Shown: piece after piece, positions 18,995 through 32,168 of the stretch
Numbering within the stretch: the stretch's first letter is position 1
How the letters are laid out: every line of letters starts with the position of its first letter
Assembly (NCBI RefSeq): GCF_009729205.1
Contig: NZ_VTHB01000004.1
Coordinates: 372,001-436,000, forward strand
Length of the DNA: 64,000 nucleotides
Source of the DNA: Mycobacteroides sp. CBMA 271
GTDB lineage: Bacteria > Actinomycetota > Actinomycetes > Mycobacteriales > Mycobacteriaceae
Direction of reading: 5' to 3'
Made by a program: the position numbers and the translations under genes
Notes under the pieces: generated by a model
The model's database searches: none
Told to the model about the DNA's origin: nothing
What the model saw: only the letters and a program-made list of their open reading frames with translations

Positions 18995-19569
18995 CCGGAC
19001 AGTCGCCGAATCGAACGGGTCAGGCGCGAATCATCGTGGCCAGCATATTGATTGGTGCTGCCATCGTCGTGTTGTGTGCGTGTGGATTCCTGGGTTGGAA
19101 GCTGCTCCACGAGGGTCCCATCGTGGATGCAAAGCTCGAGAAGGCCGCTCAGGAACATGCCGACGTCGAACGCGATCGTCGGATGGACGAGTTGCGCGTG
19201 CAGGCGCGCGGAACCGCCGAGTCGGTGGCCGTCATGTTGACGTCAATCGATTCGAGCACTATCGATGACGGCCTTGCCAAGGTTCTGGACGCCTCCACCG
19301 GCGATCTCAAGAAGGAGTTCACGCAGGCCAGCATCCAGCTGCGTCAACTGCTGGTCGACAACCATGCCGTCGCGAGCGGCAAGGTCATCACTTCCGCCGT
19401 GCAGTTCAGCAGTCTCGACAAGCCGGAGAAGGTGGTAGTCCTGCTCGCGGTGGATCAGTCCATTACCAACGACCAGGTGCGGGCTCCGCGCGTGGACAAG
19501 GTCCGGTTCAAGATGACCATGGAACTGGTCGAGGGCCGGTGGCTCGCGAGCAAGCTGCAATACGTCTAG
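18991..19569 (+). CDS. Mce-associated-like single-pass membrane protein (second of a tandem pair)
   Basis: This 192-residue paralogue of the preceding protein has a transmembrane helix at about 12-36 (IIVASILIGAAIVVLCACGF). Its extracytoplasmic domain carries STGDLKKEFTQASIQLRQLLVDN, VVVLLAVDQSITN and ELVEGRWLASKLQYV. The matching CACGFL(V/G)WKLL at the membrane boundary and the matched domain ends show a duplication that has diverged. It starts by an ATGA overlap and ends 3 bases short of the convergent PAC2-family gene, so it closes the operon. Confidence 0.72.
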   Translation: MTGQSPNRTGQARIIVASILIGAAIVVLCACGFLGWKLLHEGPIVDAKLEKAAQEHADVERDRRMDELRVQARGTAESVAVMLTSIDSSTIDDGLAKVLDASTGDLKKEFTQASIQLRQLLVDNHAVASGKVITSAVQFSSLDKPEKVVVLLAVDQSITNDQVRAPRVDKVRFKMTMELVEGRWLASKLQYV

Positions 19570-19572
19570 GGA

Positions 19573-20454
19573 CTAGCCCCCGAAGCGAGGGCCACGCCGT
19601 CGCAGATACCGCTCGAACTCGGCAGCCAAGGCGTCCCCGTCGATCTTGCTGAGAATCTCTGTCGTATCCACCTCGGCGTCGCCGCGCTCCTCAAGCGACT
19701 GCACGTACTCGGCGATCTCTTCATCCTCTGTGGTCATTTCGGTGACCGCCTGCTCCCACTCCTCGGCCTGCTCGGGCAGGTCCCCGAGCGGTACCTCGAC
19801 GTCGAGCACGTCCTCGACACGTTGCAGCAGCGCCACCGTCGCCTTCGGATTGGGCGGCTGTGACACGTAGTGCGGCACGGCCGCCCAGAACGCGACGGCG
19901 GGAATGCCCGCGTTCACGCAGGCATCCTGGAACACCCCGGAGATTCCGGTGGGGCCCTCATACCGGGTCTCTTCTAGGCCGAAGAACTTGGCGGCTTCGG
20001 GGGAATAGGCGGTCCCGCTCACCGGCACCGGCCGGGTGTGCGGGGTGTCGGCCAACAGCGCGCCCAGGATCACCACGGTCGATACCTCGAGGCGGTCCGC
20101 AATGGCTAGCAAGCGGTTGCAGAAGGTGCGCCAGCGCATGTTCGGTTCGGCACCGTGCATTAGGACCACATCGCGCTGCGAGCCGGGCGGCGAGCAGTAG
20201 GAGATGTGCATGCCCGGCCACTCGAGCTCGCGGGTTACGCCCTCCACCAAGCGGACGATGGGACGATTGACCTGGTAGTCGTAGTAATCCTCGTCGTCGA
20301 TGCTCATCAGCGGGGTAGCCTGCCAGATGGTGTCCAGGTGCTCCAGCGCGGCACTGGCGGCATCGCCGGCGTCATTCCAGCCCTCGAAAGCGGCAACCAC
20401 CACTGGGTCGCGCAGCACGGGTAGCCCGTTCTGGGGGATATCCGACAGGGTCAC
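19573..20454 (-). CDS. PAC2-family protein (Rv2125-like)
   Basis: I chose the GTG at 20454, giving 293 residues, the usual size of the mycobacterial PAC2 protein next to metH. The sequence has the PAC2 fold signature near the start (VVAAFEGWNDAGDAASAALEHL), then VVILGALLADTPHTRPV, GPTGISGVFQDAC and WAAVPHYVSQPPNPKA. The C-terminus is acidic and helical, ending in FERYLRRRGPRFGG. PAC2 proteins resemble eukaryotic proteasome-assembly chaperones, but their bacterial role is not settled. Mycobacteria have a proteasome and its ATPase Mpa is encoded in this window, so the link is worth recording as inference. The frame stays open upstream without a better start. Confidence 0.83.
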   Translation of the reverse strand: MTLSDIPQNGLPVLRDPVVVAAFEGWNDAGDAASAALEHLDTIWQATPLMSIDDEDYYDYQVNRPIVRLVEGVTRELEWPGMHISYCSPPGSQRDVVLMHGAEPNMRWRTFCNRLLAIADRLEVSTVVILGALLADTPHTRPVPVSGTAYSPEAAKFFGLEETRYEGPTGISGVFQDACVNAGIPAVAFWAAVPHYVSQPPNPKATVALLQRVEDVLDVEVPLGDLPEQAEEWEQAVTEMTTEDEEIAEYVQSLEERGDAEVDTTEILSKIDGDALAAEFERYLRRRGPRFGG

Positions 20455-20608
20455 GGTGTCAGCGTAAGCCCCGCGTGACGGGGACGAGCCGCGGCTGGCG
20501 GAGAATGGATTGGATAGCCGGGTCACAGTGTTGACATGACCGGTTGATATGACCGCCCTGGTAAACCGCACGACACCCCGCAGGACGAACTGGGCGTTCG
20601 CAACGTTT

Positions 20609-20624
20609 AGTCGTTCGCACGACT
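20609..20624. repeat. Perfect hairpin in the 282-bp PAC2-metH divergent region
   Basis: AGTCGT-TCGC-ACGACT forms a perfect 6-bp stem with a 4-base loop, about 115 bases before the metH start. It could be an operator or a leader-RNA hairpin. Elsewhere in 20455-20736 I see no cobalamin-riboswitch B12 box and no clear -35/-10 pair. Confidence 0.4.
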
Positions 20625-20736
20625 GTTGGGTGACGACGTAGACTCCATCTGGTCGAGAGGCGTTGCAACGGTTCCGGATCACAACCCGTGACCGCCACGC
20701 TCGGCAGAGTTAAGGACGCCTTCCGCTCTGGAAGGA

Positions 20737-24537
<3,801 letters not shown>

Positions 24538-24583
24538 GCACCAGGGTCATCGGCAGCAGACGACCTCTGACAGAATTGGTCGT

Positions 24584-25267
24584 ATGCGTGCGGTGCTGTG
24601 GGACATGGACGGCACCCTCATCGAATCGGAGAAGCTCTGGGACATCTCGATGCGCGAGCTGTGTCGACGGCTGGGCGGTGAGATGACCACGGAGCTGCGG
24701 ACCGCCCTCGTCGGTGGCGCGGCGGATGCCACCATGCGGATGGTGTTCGAGGCATTGGGACGCGAGCCCGATCCGGTGCTGATGGCCAGCGAGAACGATT
24801 GGTTGCACGAGTACACATCTGAGCTCTTCGAGACCGGACTCACCTGGTGCGACGGCGCCGAGGACATGCTGGTACAGCTCGCTGCCGAGCAGGTGCCCAT
24901 GGCCCTGGTCACCAACACCATCAGGTCGCTTACCAACCAGGCCCTTAAGACCATTGGTACACAATGGTTTACCGCGTCAGTGTGCGGCGACGAGGTGGCC
25001 GACGGCAAACCCGCCCCCGACCCGTATCGGCGGGCCGCGGAGCTGCTGGGAGTGGACCCGAGAGACTGCCTGGCCATCGAGGACTCGGTGACCGGGGCGA
25101 TCGCCGCGGAGGCCGCGGGCTGTGCGGTGCTGGTGGTACCCAACCACGTCGAGGTGCCCGGCGGCGTGCAGCGCAGGCATGTCACCTCGTTGTCGGGCCT
25201 GTCGCCTGACGATCTGCGGCTGACCCACGCCGACGTCTTTTCCGGTACCGCATGCAAACCCATATGA
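24584..25267 (+). CDS. HAD-superfamily hydrolase (beta-phosphoglucomutase-like phosphatase)
   Basis: This 227-residue protein has all HAD motifs: [12 protein letters not shown] with nucleophile and acid Asp at 8 and 10; [11 protein letters not shown] with the Thr; III, the Lys in [17 protein letters not shown]; and [21 protein letters not shown] helical cap of C1 type lies between motifs I and II. Such enzymes dephosphorylate small sugar or nucleotide phosphates; the substrate here cannot be read from sequence. It sits between metH and hisE in the same direction, with 16 bases to hisE, suggesting co-transcription with the his pair. Confidence 0.85.
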   Translation: MRAVLWDMDGTLIESEKLWDISMRELCRRLGGEMTTELRTALVGGAADATMRMVFEALGREPDPVLMASENDWLHEYTSELFETGLTWCDGAEDMLVQLAAEQVPMALVTNTIRSLTNQALKTIGTQWFTASVCGDEVADGKPAPDPYRRAAELLGVDPRDCLAIEDSVTGAIAAEAAGCAVLVVPNHVEVPGGVQRRHVTSLSGLSPDDLRLTHADVFSGTACKPI

Positions 25268-25283
25268 CTCGCCGGGCCTGGTC

Positions 25284-25565
25284 ATGACACAATCGCCACC
25301 CGTGAAGACCTTCGATGAGCTGTTCGCTGAGCTCAGTGACCGCGCCAAGACCCGGCCTGAGGGGAGCGGCACCGTCGCCGCCCTCGATGCGGGGGTGCAC
25401 ACCCTGGGCAAGAAGCTGCTCGAAGAGGCAGGCGAAGTATGGCTGGCCGCCGAGCACGAGAGCGACGAATCGCTGGCCGAAGAGGTAAGTCAGCTGCTCT
25501 ATTGGGCACAGGTGCTGCTGATCGCCCGCGGTCTGACTCTCGACGACGTCTACCGGAAGCTCTGA
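25284..25565 (+). CDS. hisE: HisE, phosphoribosyl-ATP pyrophosphohydrolase
   Basis: This 93-residue all-alpha NTP-pyrophosphohydrolase (MazG-like) matches mycobacterial HisE almost residue for residue: [35 protein letters not shown] with the Mg-binding Glu/Asp cluster, [14 protein letters not shown] and the end LDDVYRKL. It carries out the second step of histidine synthesis, hydrolysing phosphoribosyl-ATP to phosphoribosyl-AMP. A GTG at 25302 is an alternative start that begins exactly at VKTFDELF. It lies 1 base before hisG and is probably translated with it. Confidence 0.95.
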
Positions 25566-25566
25566 C

Positions 25567-26448
25567 ATGACTGGTGCAAACGGAGCCCTGCACAGGGCCT
25601 TGAGGGTGGCCGTCCCCAACAAGGGGGCACTCAGCGAGGCCGCATCGGAGATCCTGTCGGAGGCGGGCTATCGGCGGCGGGGCGACGCCAAGGACCTGAC
25701 CGTGCTCGATCCGCAGAACGACGTCGAGTTCTTCTTCTTGAGGCCCAAGGACATAGCGATCTATGTCGGCTCGGGCGAGCTTGATCTCGGTATCACCGGT
25801 CGTGATCTGATGCTGGACTCCGATGCGCCGGTGATCGAGCGGCTCGCGCTGGGATTTGGCGGTTCGACCTTCCGCTACGCCGCGCCGGCAGAGCGGGACT
25901 GGACGATTTACGACATTGCGGGCAAACGGATCGCCACCGCATACCCCAACCTGGTGCGAAAGGATCTGGCCACCAAAGGGATCGAAGCTGACGTCATCCG
26001 GCTAGATGGAGCGGTCGAGATTTCGATCCAGCTCGGTGTGGCCGATGTGATCGCCGATATCGTCGGCACCGGCCGTACCTTGCGCCAGCACGGGTTGGTG
26101 GCGTTCGGGGAATCGTTGTGCGATTCGGAAGCTGTGCTGATCGAGCGGGAGAACGCCGATCCGGCAACGGAAACGGCTCGCATGCAACTCACCACGCGCA
26201 TCCAAGGTGTTGTATTCGGCCAGCAGTACCTGATGCTCGACTACGACTGCCCTCGCGAGGTTCTCGACGCGGCGCTCAAGGTGACGCCCGGTCTTGAGTC
26301 TCCGACGCTCGCCCCGCTGGCCGACGAGGCGTGGGTGGCCGTGCGCGCACTCGCTCCGCGTAAGGACGTCAACTCCACCATGGACGCGCTGGCTGCGATC
26401 GGCGCGAAGGCCATCCTGGCTTCCGAGGTCCGCTTCTTCCGCGCCTAG
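25567..26448 (+). CDS. hisG: HisG, ATP phosphoribosyltransferase (long form)
   Basis: This 293-residue long-form HisG opens with [12 protein letters not shown], then has [27 protein letters not shown] and [16 protein letters not shown] (the phosphoribosyl-pyrophosphate loop). The C-terminal regulatory domain, with [15 protein letters not shown], binds histidine for feedback inhibition. It joins ATP and PRPP in the first committed step of histidine synthesis. The ATG at 25567 adds about 10 residues before the conserved start; a downstream TTG/GTG near 25600 would match the M. tuberculosis length better. No other his genes are in the window. Confidence 0.96.
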   Translation: MTGANGALHRALRVAVPNKGALSEAASEILSEAGYRRRGDAKDLTVLDPQNDVEFFFLRPKDIAIYVGSGELDLGITGRDLMLDSDAPVIERLALGFGGSTFRYAAPAERDWTIYDIAGKRIATAYPNLVRKDLATKGIEADVIRLDGAVEISIQLGVADVIADIVGTGRTLRQHGLVAFGESLCDSEAVLIERENADPATETARMQLTTRIQGVVFGQQYLMLDYDCPREVLDAALKVTPGLESPTLAPLADEAWVAVRALAPRKDVNSTMDALAAIGAKAILASEVRFFRA

Positions 26449-26504
26449 CAAGTTCTTTGCGAGAAGGCGGGTCATCGCGGGAGGAAACGGCCTAGCATGG
26501 CGGC

Positions 26505-26912
26505 ATGGCGCTGCACGTCCTCGTCTATAGCGATGACATCACGGTCCGGCGCAAGGTAATTCAGGGGATCGGCACTCGGCCGGATACCGCACTGCCGCTA
26601 TTGGAGTTCATCGAGGTAGCGACCGGGCCCATGGTCATCGAATGCCTCGCTGACGCGTCCGAAGAACGGCGCATCGATCTGGCCATCCTGGACGGTGAAG
26701 CGACTCCCTTCGGCGGGATGGGCGTGGCCAAGCAGGTCAAGGACGAGGTCGACGCGCCGCCGCCGATCGTGGTCCTGACCGGTCGGCCACAGGACAACTG
26801 GCTGGCGAACTGGTCTCGCGCCGAGGCGGTGGTGCCGCGGCCCATCGACCCGATGCGGCTCACTGCCGTCGTGATCGAACTGCTCGGTACAGCCGCCGCA
26901 TCGCGCCGCTGA
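26505..26912 (+). CDS. Receiver-only response-regulator-like protein (Rv3143-like)
   Basis: This 135-residue protein folds as a lone receiver domain with no output domain. It begins LHVLVYSDDITVRRKV (acidic pair near the start), has a candidate phosphoacceptor Asp in LAILDGEATPFGGMGVAKQ, a Thr switch in IVVLTGRP, and proline-bounded RPIDPMRL in place of the usual KP motif. In M. tuberculosis the equivalent gene (Rv3143) also precedes nuoA, so the association with complex I is conserved. No histidine kinase is nearby. It may regulate nuo expression or act in an unrelated phosphorelay. Confidence 0.82.
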   Translation: MALHVLVYSDDITVRRKVIQGIGTRPDTALPLLEFIEVATGPMVIECLADASEERRIDLAILDGEATPFGGMGVAKQVKDEVDAPPPIVVLTGRPQDNWLANWSRAEAVVPRPIDPMRLTAVVIELLGTAAASRR

Positions 26913-26960
26913 CTTCGCACCTTTCAATGCCCGGCGGCGCCGGTACTTAATTACGCAAAA

Positions 26961-26975
26961 CACCGTCAAACGGTG
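26961..26975. repeat. Short perfect hairpin in the 209-bp gap before nuoA
   Basis: CACCGT-CAA-ACGGTG is a perfect 6-bp stem with a 3-base loop, about 50 bases after the response-regulator stop and 146 before nuoA. There is no T-run after it. It could weakly terminate the upstream transcript or act as an operator for nuo. The rest of 26913-27121 holds the presumed nuo promoter, but I cannot assign -35/-10 boxes. Confidence 0.4.
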
Positions 26976-27121
26976 GCATGGATCACGCCCCAACCGATAG
27001 TGTGTTTGTTAGGTCACATCTGTACTGGTCGGCAGCCCTCGACCACACACAGCAATGACGCGGCAGTGTTGCCGATCCAGCTACAGGGACCCGATAGATC
27101 TATTCGGGAGGCTGGTCTGCC

Positions 27122-27508
27122 GTGGATGCGTACGTGCCGATCTTGGTACTTGGCGCCATTGCGGTGGCCTTTGCCGTTTTCTCCGTTGGGATTTCGTCGT
27201 TCGTGGGCCCCCGCCGGTTCAACCGGGCCAAGCTTGAGGCATACGAATGCGGGATCGAGCCCACTCCACACTCGATGGGCCGTGATCATCACGGTGCGGC
27301 GTCGGGCGGCCATCGGGTGCCCGTGAAGTACTACCTCACCGCGATGTTGTTCATCATCTTCGATATCGAGATCGTCTTCTTGTATCCGTGGGCCGTCCAT
27401 TTCGACGCCCTCGGAGTGTTCGGACTGCTCGCCATGGCCCTGTTCATCGTCAATGTGTCGGTGGCGTACGCGTACGAATGGAGGCGCGGTGGCCTGAGCT
27501 GGGATTAG
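27122..27508 (+). CDS. nuoA: NuoA, complex I membrane subunit A
   Basis: This 128-residue protein has three transmembrane helices (about 4-26, 72-94 and 97-117). The conserved NuoA loop reads KLEAYECGIEPTPHSMG, and KYYLTAMLFIIFDIEIVFLYPWA contains the essential acidic residues of helix 2. It helps form the quinone-site hinge between peripheral arm and membrane arm of NADH:quinone oxidoreductase. The GTG at 27122 has GGGAGG about 10 bases upstream. It is the first of 14 nuo genes in the standard order. Confidence 0.96.
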   Translation: MDAYVPILVLGAIAVAFAVFSVGISSFVGPRRFNRAKLEAYECGIEPTPHSMGRDHHGAASGGHRVPVKYYLTAMLFIIFDIEIVFLYPWAVHFDALGVFGLLAMALFIVNVSVAYAYEWRRGGLSWD

Positions 27509-27579
27509 CCCCGGTGCGTAGGTGGGGCGGTGCGTAAGTCCTTGCAACATCACGAATGAGCACACCTGTTGGGAGAGTC

Positions 27580-28134
27580 ATGGGTCTTGAGGAAAAACTG
27601 CCTAGCGGATTTCTGCTGAGCACCGTCGAGACGCTGGCAGGGTATGTGCGCAAAGGTTCGTTGTGGCCCGCCACCTTTGGGCTGGCCTGCTGCGCCATCG
27701 AGATGATGTCGACGGCAGGCCCGCGGTTCGATATCGCCCGCTTCGGTATGGAGCGGTTTTCGGCGACACCACGGCAGGCCGACCTCATGATCGTGGCGGG
27801 ACGAGTCAGCCAGAAAATGGCCCCGGTGCTGCGTCAGATCTACGACCAGATGGCTGAACCGAAATGGGTGCTCGCCATGGGCGTCTGCGCGTCATCGGGC
27901 GGCATGTTCAACAACTACGCCATCCTCCAGGGTGTCGATCATGTTGTCCCCGTGGATATCTATCTTCCCGGCTGTCCGCCGCGCCCGGAGATGCTGCTGC
28001 ATGCGATCTTGAAGCTGCACGAGAAAATTGGGCAGATGCCGCTCGGCGTCAATCGCGAGGAAGTCATCCGTGAAACGGAGGCAGCCGCACTTGCGGCGAC
28101 ACCCACCATCGAGATGAAGGGCCTGCTGCGGTGA
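27580..28134 (+). CDS. nuoB: NuoB, complex I iron-sulphur subunit (N2 cluster)
   Basis: I chose the ATG at 27580, which is preceded by GGGAG and gives 184 residues beginning MGLEEKLP, as in M. tuberculosis. An in-frame ATG at 27556 would add 8 residues. Cluster N2 ligands are visible: the tandem Cys pair in [10 protein letters not shown], a Cys in [13 protein letters not shown] and one in [12 protein letters not shown]. NuoB passes electrons from N2 to quinone at the arm junction. Its stop overlaps the nuoC GTG. Confidence 0.97.
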   Translation: MGLEEKLPSGFLLSTVETLAGYVRKGSLWPATFGLACCAIEMMSTAGPRFDIARFGMERFSATPRQADLMIVAGRVSQKMAPVLRQIYDQMAEPKWVLAMGVCASSGGMFNNYAILQGVDHVVPVDIYLPGCPPRPEMLLHAILKLHEKIGQMPLGVNREEVIRETEAAALAATPTIEMKGLLR

Positions 28135-28817
28135 CGGGTAACGAGCAGAAGCCAAATGAGGTCATCGGGGTGCGGCGCGGCCTCTTCGGGGTCAGGGGCA
28201 GTGGCGACACCTCCGGATACGGCGGGCTGGTTCGGCCAATTTCCTTGCCCGCGAGCTCGAACCGCCCCTACGGCGGGTACTTCGATGACGTTGTCGACCG
28301 GCTGGAATCGGTGCTCGCGGCCCAGGAACACGTCACCTTCGACGATGCCATCGAGGGCGTGGTCGTCTTCCGGGATCTGCTCACGATCCACGTGCGGGCC
28401 GAACACCTAGTCCAGGTGGCCCAGTCCCTGCGGGACGACCCGCAACTGCGCTTCGAGCTCAGCCTCGGTGTCAGCGGTGTGCACTATCCCGAGGACACCG
28501 CGCGTGAACTACACGCCGTTTACCCGCTCATGTCGATCACGTGGAATCGCCGTATCATGCTGGAAGTGTCTGTGCCGGAAGATAATCCGTATATTCCTTC
28601 GTTGAACGCCGTGTATCCGACCACCGATTGGCACGAGCGGGAAACTTACGACTTCTTCGGCATCGTCTTCGACGATCACCCCGCGCTGACTCGGATAGAG
28701 ATGCCGGACGATTGGGAAGGGCATCCTCAGCGCAAGGACTATCCGCTCGGCGGCGTTCCGGTCGAGTATCACGGTGCGACCATCGCGCCACCCGATCAGC
28801 GGAGGTCCTACAACTAA
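28131..28817 (+). CDS. nuoC: NuoC, complex I 30-kDa-type subunit
   Basis: This 228-residue soluble subunit belongs to the peripheral arm. The signature of the family is clear: [47 protein letters not shown]. It starts at a GTG overlapping the nuoB stop by 4 bases, and its TAA shares its last base with the nuoD ATG. NuoC packs against NuoD near the quinone pocket. It is separate from nuoD here, unlike the fused nuoCD of E. coli. Confidence 0.97.
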   Translation: MTGNEQKPNEVIGVRRGLFGVRGSGDTSGYGGLVRPISLPASSNRPYGGYFDDVVDRLESVLAAQEHVTFDDAIEGVVVFRDLLTIHVRAEHLVQVAQSLRDDPQLRFELSLGVSGVHYPEDTARELHAVYPLMSITWNRRIMLEVSVPEDNPYIPSLNAVYPTTDWHERETYDFFGIVFDDHPALTRIEMPDDWEGHPQRKDYPLGGVPVEYHGATIAPPDQRRSYN

Positions 28818-30115
28818 TGACAGCAGGATCCGAAACCCATCTCATGGCCGGTGGTCAGGACTGGGACGATATCGTCACTGCCGCAGCGCAAGCCACCGAT
28901 GAGCGGATCATTGTCAACATGGGTCCCCAGCATCCGTCGACGCACGGCGTGCTGCGTCTGATCCTGGAGATCGAAGGGGAGACGGTCACTGACGTGCGCT
29001 GCGGGATCGGCTACCTGCACACCGGTATCGAGAAGAATCTGGAGTACCGAAACTGGACTCAGGGCGTCACTTTTGTCACCCGGATGGACTATCTGTCACC
29101 GTTCTTCAACGAGACCGCCTACTGCCTGGGTGTGGAGAAGTTACTGGATGTCAGCGACGAAATCCCGGAGCGCGCCACCGTGATTCGGGTACTACTGATG
29201 GAGCTCAACCGCATCTCCTCGCATCTGGTCGCGCTCGCTACCGGCGGTATGGAGCTCGGCGCGATGACGGCGATGTTCCTGGGGTTCCGTGAACGCGAAA
29301 TGATCCTCAAGGTCTTCGAGGCGATCACCGGACTCCGCATGAACCACGCGTACGTCAGGCCCGGTGGGCTTGCGCAAGATTTGCCCGATGGCGCCGAACA
29401 GGAGGTGCAGGATCTGCTGAACATTCTGCCCGGCAGGTTGCGCGATATGGAAAACCTGTTGAACGAGAACTACATCTGGAAGGCGCGCACTCGGGGCATC
29501 GGCTACTTGGACCTCACCGGATGCATGGCCCTGGGCATCACCGGCCCGGTACTGCGCGCGACCGGCCTGGCGCACGACCTGCGCCGCGCGCAGCCATATT
29601 GCGGGTACGACTCTTATGACTTTGACGTGATCACGCACGAGGACTGCGACTCCTATGGCCGCTACCTGATCCGGGTCAAGGAGATGCACGAGTCCATCAA
29701 GATTGCCCAGCAGTGTCTAGATCGGCTGCGGCCGGGACCGGTCATGGTCGACGACAAGAAGATCGCGTGGCCCGCCGACCTCGCCTCGGGGCCTGATGGT
29801 TTGGGTAACTCGCCCAAACACATAGCCAAAATCATGGGGACCTCGATGGAGGGCCTGATCCATCACTTCAAACTGGTGACCGAGGGAATACGAGTGCCGG
29901 CCGGGCAGGTGTACGTCGCGGTCGAATCGCCCCGGGGCGAGCTTGGCGTGCACATGGTCAGCGACGGCGGAACCCGGCCCTACCGTGTACATTTCCGCGA
30001 TCCCTCCTTTACGAATCTGCAGTCGGTCTCGGCGATGTGCGAGGGCGGGATGGTGGCCGATCTGATCGCCGCGGTGGCGAGCATCGATCCGGTGATGGGC
30101 GGGGTGGACCGATAA
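28817..30115 (+). CDS. nuoD: NuoD, complex I 49-kDa-type subunit
   Basis: I start at the ATG overlapping the nuoC TAA (TAATG), giving 432 residues; the frame is open further upstream, but inside nuoC. Motifs include [15 protein letters not shown] at about 33-47 with the His of the quinone site, [10 protein letters not shown], the conserved [12 protein letters not shown], and the C-terminal DPVMGGVDR. The protein descends from NiFe-hydrogenase large subunits and lines the ubiquinone/menaquinone cavity with NuoB. Its stop overlaps the nuoE ATG. Confidence 0.97.
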   Translation: MTAGSETHLMAGGQDWDDIVTAAAQATDERIIVNMGPQHPSTHGVLRLILEIEGETVTDVRCGIGYLHTGIEKNLEYRNWTQGVTFVTRMDYLSPFFNETAYCLGVEKLLDVSDEIPERATVIRVLLMELNRISSHLVALATGGMELGAMTAMFLGFREREMILKVFEAITGLRMNHAYVRPGGLAQDLPDGAEQEVQDLLNILPGRLRDMENLLNENYIWKARTRGIGYLDLTGCMALGITGPVLRATGLAHDLRRAQPYCGYDSYDFDVITHEDCDSYGRYLIRVKEMHESIKIAQQCLDRLRPGPVMVDDKKIAWPADLASGPDGLGNSPKHIAKIMGTSMEGLIHHFKLVTEGIRVPAGQVYVAVESPRGELGVHMVSDGGTRPYRVHFRDPSFTNLQSVSAMCEGGMVADLIAAVASIDPVMGGVDR

Positions 30116-30858
30116 TGAGTGATGTATTTCTGGAGTTGGGGAGCCGTCCGCCGGAGGACGCAGGTAGGTTCGCAGGCCGCAAGAGCTATCCGCCGGAGGC
30201 GGTTTCGCGGCTGGCCATCGATGCCAAGGTGATTCTCGATCGGTATCCGAGCCGCCGGTCGGCGTTGCTGCCGTTGCTGCACTTGGTGCAGTCCGAGGAC
30301 GGATACGTCACCATGGCAGGCATCGAATTCTGTGCCGGGCAAGTGGGATTGACGTCCGCGGAGGTCACCGCGGTGGCGAGCTTCTACTCGATGTATCGGC
30401 GCGGCCCGACCGGGGATTATCTCGTCGGTGTCTGCACCAACACTCTGTGCGCGGTGCTGGGCGGTGACGCGATCCTGGCCCGGCTGGTGGACGAGCTGGG
30501 CATTCGGCCCGGCGCTACCACCGAAGACGGCAAGGTCACCCTTGAGCATGTCGAATGCAACGCTGCCTGTGACTACGCCCCGGTCGTGATGGTCAACTGG
30601 GAGTTCTTTGATAACCAAACCCCGGACACGACAGCTGATCTCGTTGATGGGCTGCGGGGCGGTCGAATTCCCGTACCCCGCCGCGGTGCGCCGCCGTGCA
30701 CTTTCAAGGAGACCGCCAGGATCTTGGCCGGATTCGCCGACGAGCGTCCCGACGCGGTGGCCGCCGCCGAGGCGGGCGGTCCGACCCTGGCGGGCCTGCG
30801 GCTGGCCCGGGACGTTCAGCGCGATGTGAAGGGGATGGCAGAGGGGATCGCGCCGTGA
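30115..30858 (+). CDS. nuoE: NuoE, complex I 24-kDa-type subunit (N1a cluster)
   Basis: The ATG at 30115 shares its A with the nuoD TAA. The 247-residue protein is a thioredoxin-like [2Fe-2S] protein. Four cysteine ligands are present: two in CTNTLC and two in CNAACDYAP. It sits next to NuoF, carrying cluster N1a, which is thought to limit flavin reactive-oxygen production. A C-terminal Ala/Arg-rich extension after the conserved domain is usual in mycobacterial NuoE. It ends over the nuoF GTG. Confidence 0.96.
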   Translation: MSDVFLELGSRPPEDAGRFAGRKSYPPEAVSRLAIDAKVILDRYPSRRSALLPLLHLVQSEDGYVTMAGIEFCAGQVGLTSAEVTAVASFYSMYRRGPTGDYLVGVCTNTLCAVLGGDAILARLVDELGIRPGATTEDGKVTLEHVECNAACDYAPVVMVNWEFFDNQTPDTTADLVDGLRGGRIPVPRRGAPPCTFKETARILAGFADERPDAVAAAEAGGPTLAGLRLARDVQRDVKGMAEGIAP

Positions 30859-32168
30859 CGTCCACGATCCTTACCCCGGTTCTCTCGGAGCATTGGGACG
30901 AGGCCGACTCCTGGACGCTCGATGGATATCTGCGCCACGACGGCTATCAGGGACTGCGCAGCGCGCTCGGCATGGAACCCGACGCGGTCATCGCGTTGGT
31001 CAAGGACTCGGGTCTGCGTGGTCGCGGCGGCGCCGGATTCCCGACGGGTACCAAGTGGTCTTTCATCCCGCAGGGCGGTGAAGCCGGGGGCAAGCCGCAT
31101 TACCTGGTGGTGAACGCCGATGAGTCCGAACCCGGTACCTGCAAAGACATTCCGTTGATGTTGGCGACACCGCATACTCTCGTCGAGGGAATCGTCATCG
31201 CTGCCTACGCAATCCGCGCCTCGCACGCGTTTATCTATGTGCGCGGCGAAGTTGTTTCGGTGATCAGGCGATTGCAGACTGCGGTGGCGCAGGCTTACGA
31301 GGCCGGATATCTCGGTCGCAACATCCTTGACAGTGGCTTCGACCTGGAACTGGTGGTGCACGCAGGTGCGGGCGCATACATCTGTGGTGAAGAGACCGCG
31401 CTGCTGGATTCGTTGGAGGGACGGCGCGGACAGCCGCGGCTGCGTCCCCCGTTCCCCGCTGTCGCCGGGCTTTATGCCAGTCCGACGGTCGTCAACAACG
31501 TCGAGTCCATCGCCAGCGTCCCGGTCATCCTGCGGCGCGGGGTCGACTGGTTCCGGACGATGGGGTCGGAGAAGTCGCCGGGATTCACGCTGTATTCGCT
31601 ATCGGGGCATGTGCGTACGCCCGGTCAGTACGAGGCTCCGCTGGGGGTCACTCTGCGCCAGCTCCTGGAGCTGGCCGGGGGAGTGCGGGACGGGCATGGA
31701 CTCAAGTTTTGGACGCCCGGCGGCTCGTCGACACCGTTGTTCACCACCGAGCATCTGGATGTACCCCTGGACTACGAGGGCGTCAGTGCTGCCGGATCAA
31801 TGCTGGGCACCAAGGCATTACAGATCTTTGACGACACCACCTGCGTGGTGCGCGCGGTGCTGCGATGGACCGAGTTCTACGCGCACGAGTCCTGTGGGAA
31901 GTGCACGCCGTGCCGCGAGGGCACCTATTGGCTGGTACGCATCCTGGAGCGGCTGGAGGCCGGCGAGGGTGCGGCCGAAGACCTGGACAAACTTCTCGAT
32001 ATTTCGGACATCGTGCTGGGTAAGTCGTTCTGCGCTCTCGGCGACGGCGCGGCGAGCCCGATCATGTCCTCTCTCAAATACTTCCGCGCCGAGTACGAGG
32101 CGCACCTGGAAAACGGGTGCCCGTTCGATCCGGTCGCCAGCACCGCATTCGGGGAAGGGAGCCGATGA
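30855..32168 (+). CDS. nuoF: NuoF, complex I NADH-binding flavoprotein (FMN, N3 cluster)
   Basis: The GTG at 30855 overlaps the nuoE stop by 4 bases and gives 437 residues. Motifs are the FMN/NADH-binding [52 protein letters not shown] and the [4Fe-4S] N3 ligands in [10 protein letters not shown] plus a later Cys in [11 protein letters not shown]. It oxidises NADH and passes hydride electrons through FMN to the iron-sulphur chain. Confidence 0.97.
   Translation: MTSTILTPVLSEHWDEADSWTLDGYLRHDGYQGLRSALGMEPDAVIALVKDSGLRGRGGAGFPTGTKWSFIPQGGEAGGKPHYLVVNADESEPGTCKDIPLMLATPHTLVEGIVIAAYAIRASHAFIYVRGEVVSVIRRLQTAVAQAYEAGYLGRNILDSGFDLELVVHAGAGAYICGEETALLDSLEGRRGQPRLRPPFPAVAGLYASPTVVNNVESIASVPVILRRGVDWFRTMGSEKSPGFTLYSLSGHVRTPGQYEAPLGVTLRQLLELAGGVRDGHGLKFWTPGGSSTPLFTTEHLDVPLDYEGVSAAGSMLGTKALQIFDDTTCVVRAVLRWTEFYAHESCGKCTPCREGTYWLVRILERLEAGEGAAEDLDKLLDISDIVLGKSFCALGDGAASPIMSSLKYFRAEYEAHLENGCPFDPVASTAFGEGSR

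Noticed and set aside
20455..20736. Cobalamin or SAM riboswitch upstream of metH
   Set aside because: No B12 box or other conserved riboswitch core could be found by eye; only a short hairpin is present.
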